Shown here one piece after another: positions 4,578 through 6,083 of a stretch of DNA of 6,083 nt. Made by a program: the position numbers and the translations under genes. How positions within the stretch are numbered: position 1 is the stretch's first letter; each line of letters begins with the position of its first letter. The notes beneath the pieces were generated by a model. The model searched no databases, was not told the DNA's origin, and saw only the letters and a list, made by a program, of their open reading frames with translations. The stretch is from NCBI GenBank assembly GCA_009692275.1, contig SHZL01000172.1, forward strand, positions 1 through 6,083, written 5' to 3'. The DNA is from Lysobacterales bacterium (GTDB lineage Bacteria; Pseudomonadota; Gammaproteobacteria; Xanthomonadales; SZUA-36).

Positions 4578-6083
4578 ATGACTTACGATATGGCGATCTC
4601 GCTTGCGCTGGGCGCGGCCCTGCTGGCTGTTGTCTATGGCCTGTTCATGGCCAAATGGGTATTGAGCCAACCGGCGGGCAACGACAAGATGCAGGCCATT
4701 GCAGCTGCGATCCAGGAAGGCGCCGGTGCGTACATGAACCGTCAATACTCAACCATTGCGGTGGTGGGTGTCGTGCTGTTTGTGGCAGTGGGTTTCGCCC
4801 TGGGCTGGCCGACTGCGATCGGTTTTGCCGTGGGTGCGCTGTTCTCCGGCATGGCAGGTTATATCGGCATGTTTGTTTCGGTTCGTGCGAATGTACGCAC
4901 GGCAGAAGCGGCACGCTCCGGCATCAGCCCGGCGCTGAACCTCGCTTTCCGCGGCGGCGCCATTACCGGCTTGCTGGTGGTTGGCCTGGGTCTGCTGGGA
5001 GTGGCGGGATACTTCGCCCTGCTGCAAAAAATGGGTAGCTCTGAGGCGGATGCCCTGCATGCTTTGGTGGGGCTGGCCTTCGGCGGCTCGCTCATCTCCA
5101 TTTTTGCCCGCTTGGGTGGTGGCATTTTCACCAAGGGCGCCGACGTGGGCGCAGATCTCGTGGGTAAAGTGGAAGCGGGAATTCCCGAGGACGATCCGCG
5201 CAACCCGGCCGTTATCGCGGATAATGTTGGCGATAACGTCGGCGATTGTGCCGGTATGGCAGCCGACCTGTTCGAGACCTATGCGGTGACCCTGGTTGCC
5301 ACCATGTTGCTGGGCAGCCTGATGGTCGAAACCGTTGGCGCCAACGCAGTGATTTACCCGGTGGTGCTGGGGGCCCTGTCCATTGGTGCCTCGGTTATCG
5401 GCACGTTTTTCGTAAGCATTAAAACGGGTGGCAAAATCATGGGCGCCTTGTATAAAGGTGTCATCGTTTCCGGCGTTCTCGCAGCGATTGCGTTCTACCC
5501 GGTAACCACGATGGTCATGGGTGATGACTCCATGAACCTCTACTTTGCAGCCCTGATTGGCCTCGCCCTGACCGCGGCCATGGTGGTTATTACCGAGTAC
5601 TACACCGGCACCGACTACAGCCCGGTGAAGAAAATAGCCGAGGCTTCAACCACCGGACATGGGACCAACATCATTGCCGGCCTGGGCGTATCCATGAAAG
5701 CCACTGCTCTGCCCGTGCTGGCAGTGTGTGCGTCTATCTGGGGGGCGTTTGAATTGGCTGGCCTGTACGGAATCGCCATCGCCGCGACCTCCATGCTGTC
5801 CATGACCGGCATGATCGTGGCGCTGGACGCCTTTGGCCCGATCACCGACAACGCGGGTGGAATCGCCGAAATGGCCGACCTGCCCGAAGATGTGCGCAAA
5901 ACCACCGACGCACTTGATGCCGTGGGCAATACCACCAAAGCCGTTACCAAGGGTTATGCCATTGGTTCTGCCGGTCTGGCTGCGCTGGTCTTGTTTGCCG
6001 ACTATACGCACGTTCTGGAGAAGGAAGGCTTCGGTGTGCTCGCTTTTGACCTGTCTGACCACCGCGTCATCATTGGCCTGTTC
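4578..6083 (+). CDS. hppA: K+-independent H+-translocating membrane pyrophosphatase, 3' end missing
   Basis: HppA is an inner-membrane pump that hydrolyses cytoplasmic PPi to phosphate and exports H+. The window holds the first 502 codons of a protein usually about 660-700 residues long. Several hydrophobic helices are visible, beginning at residues 5-29 and continuing at about 59-76, 78-100 and 127-148. The catalytic core is GGGIFTKGADVGADLVGKVE (180-199), then EDDPRNPAVIADNVGDNVGD (204-223) with its conserved Asp residues, and later DAFGPITDNAGGI (417-429). GNTTKAVTKGYAIGSAG (450-466) places Lys454 and Thr457 where K+-dependent enzymes carry Ala and Gly. Established work uses this position to assign K+-independent, H+-pumping type, as in Rhodospirillum rubrum. 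The ATG at 4578 has GAGGGAG 6 nt upstream and yields the usual short periplasmic N-terminus. It lies downstream of pfp on the same strand, so the PPi-producing or PPi-using glycolytic step and the PPi-driven pump are genetic neighbours. Confidence 0.96.
   Translation, partial: MTYDMAISLALGAALLAVVYGLFMAKWVLSQPAGNDKMQAIAAAIQEGAGAYMNRQYSTIAVVGVVLFVAVGFALGWPTAIGFAVGALFSGMAGYIGMFVSVRANVRTAEAARSGISPALNLAFRGGAITGLLVVGLGLLGVAGYFALLQKMGSSEADALHALVGLAFGGSLISIFARLGGGIFTKGADVGADLVGKVEAGIPEDDPRNPAVIADNVGDNVGDCAGMAADLFETYAVTLVATMLLGSLMVETVGANAVIYPVVLGALSIGASVIGTFFVSIKTGGKIMGALYKGVIVSGVLAAIAFYPVTTMVMGDDSMNLYFAALIGLALTAAMVVITEYYTGTDYSPVKKIAEASTTGHGTNIIAGLGVSMKATALPVLAVCASIWGAFELAGLYGIAIAATSMLSMTGMIVALDAFGPITDNAGGIAEMADLPEDVRKTTDALDAVGNTTKAVTKGYAIGSAGLAALVLFADYTHVLEKEGFGVLAFDLSDHRVIIGLF

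Overview
The window looks like chromosomal DNA of a moderately GC-rich gammaproteobacterium. Four things point there: an E. coli-like Mpl, a LON-substrate-binding-domain gene overlapping the end of mpl, a short-form adenylate kinase of the kind I associate with Xanthomonas and marine gammaproteobacteria, and a PPi-dependent phosphofructokinase beside a membrane H+-pyrophosphatase. A marine OMG-type (Halieaceae/Cellvibrionales-like) or Xanthomonad-like host are both possible. The sequence alone does not decide the family.

Layout. Positions 1-2794 hold a minus-strand operon, read right to left: adk (2794 to 2225), a small multi-pass membrane protein of unknown function (2221 to 1700), mpl (1677 to 307), and a LON-domain protein that overlaps mpl by 14 nt and runs off the left edge. 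A 96-bp divergent promoter region (2795-2890) separates adk from pfp, which is on the plus strand (2891-4150). A 427-bp intergenic region follows (4151-4577). It contains a 100/53/100-bp tandem repeat array (4168-4420) and a structured leader. Then comes hppA on the plus strand (from 4578, cut by the right edge).

Function. pfp makes glycolysis reversible and PPi-driven at the fructose-6-phosphate step, and HppA couples PPi hydrolysis to proton pumping. The two genes therefore share one PPi pool. Adk balances AMP, ADP and ATP next door. Mpl recycles murein tripeptide to UDP-MurNAc-tripeptide. All of these are recognisable housekeeping genes.

The most unusual element is the repeat array. Read on the minus strand, it is a string of small hairpins whose loops present GGA. 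Six are exact C-ANGGAN-G hexaloops on 4-bp stems, and there are 16 GGA in about 270 nt. This is the architecture of CsrA/RsmA-sequestering RNAs (CsrB, RsmY, RsmZ). It could be an unannotated Csr-type sponge RNA, or a dispersed repeat family that carries such hairpins. No convincing minus-strand promoter or intrinsic terminator is visible, so the RNA call is a hypothesis.
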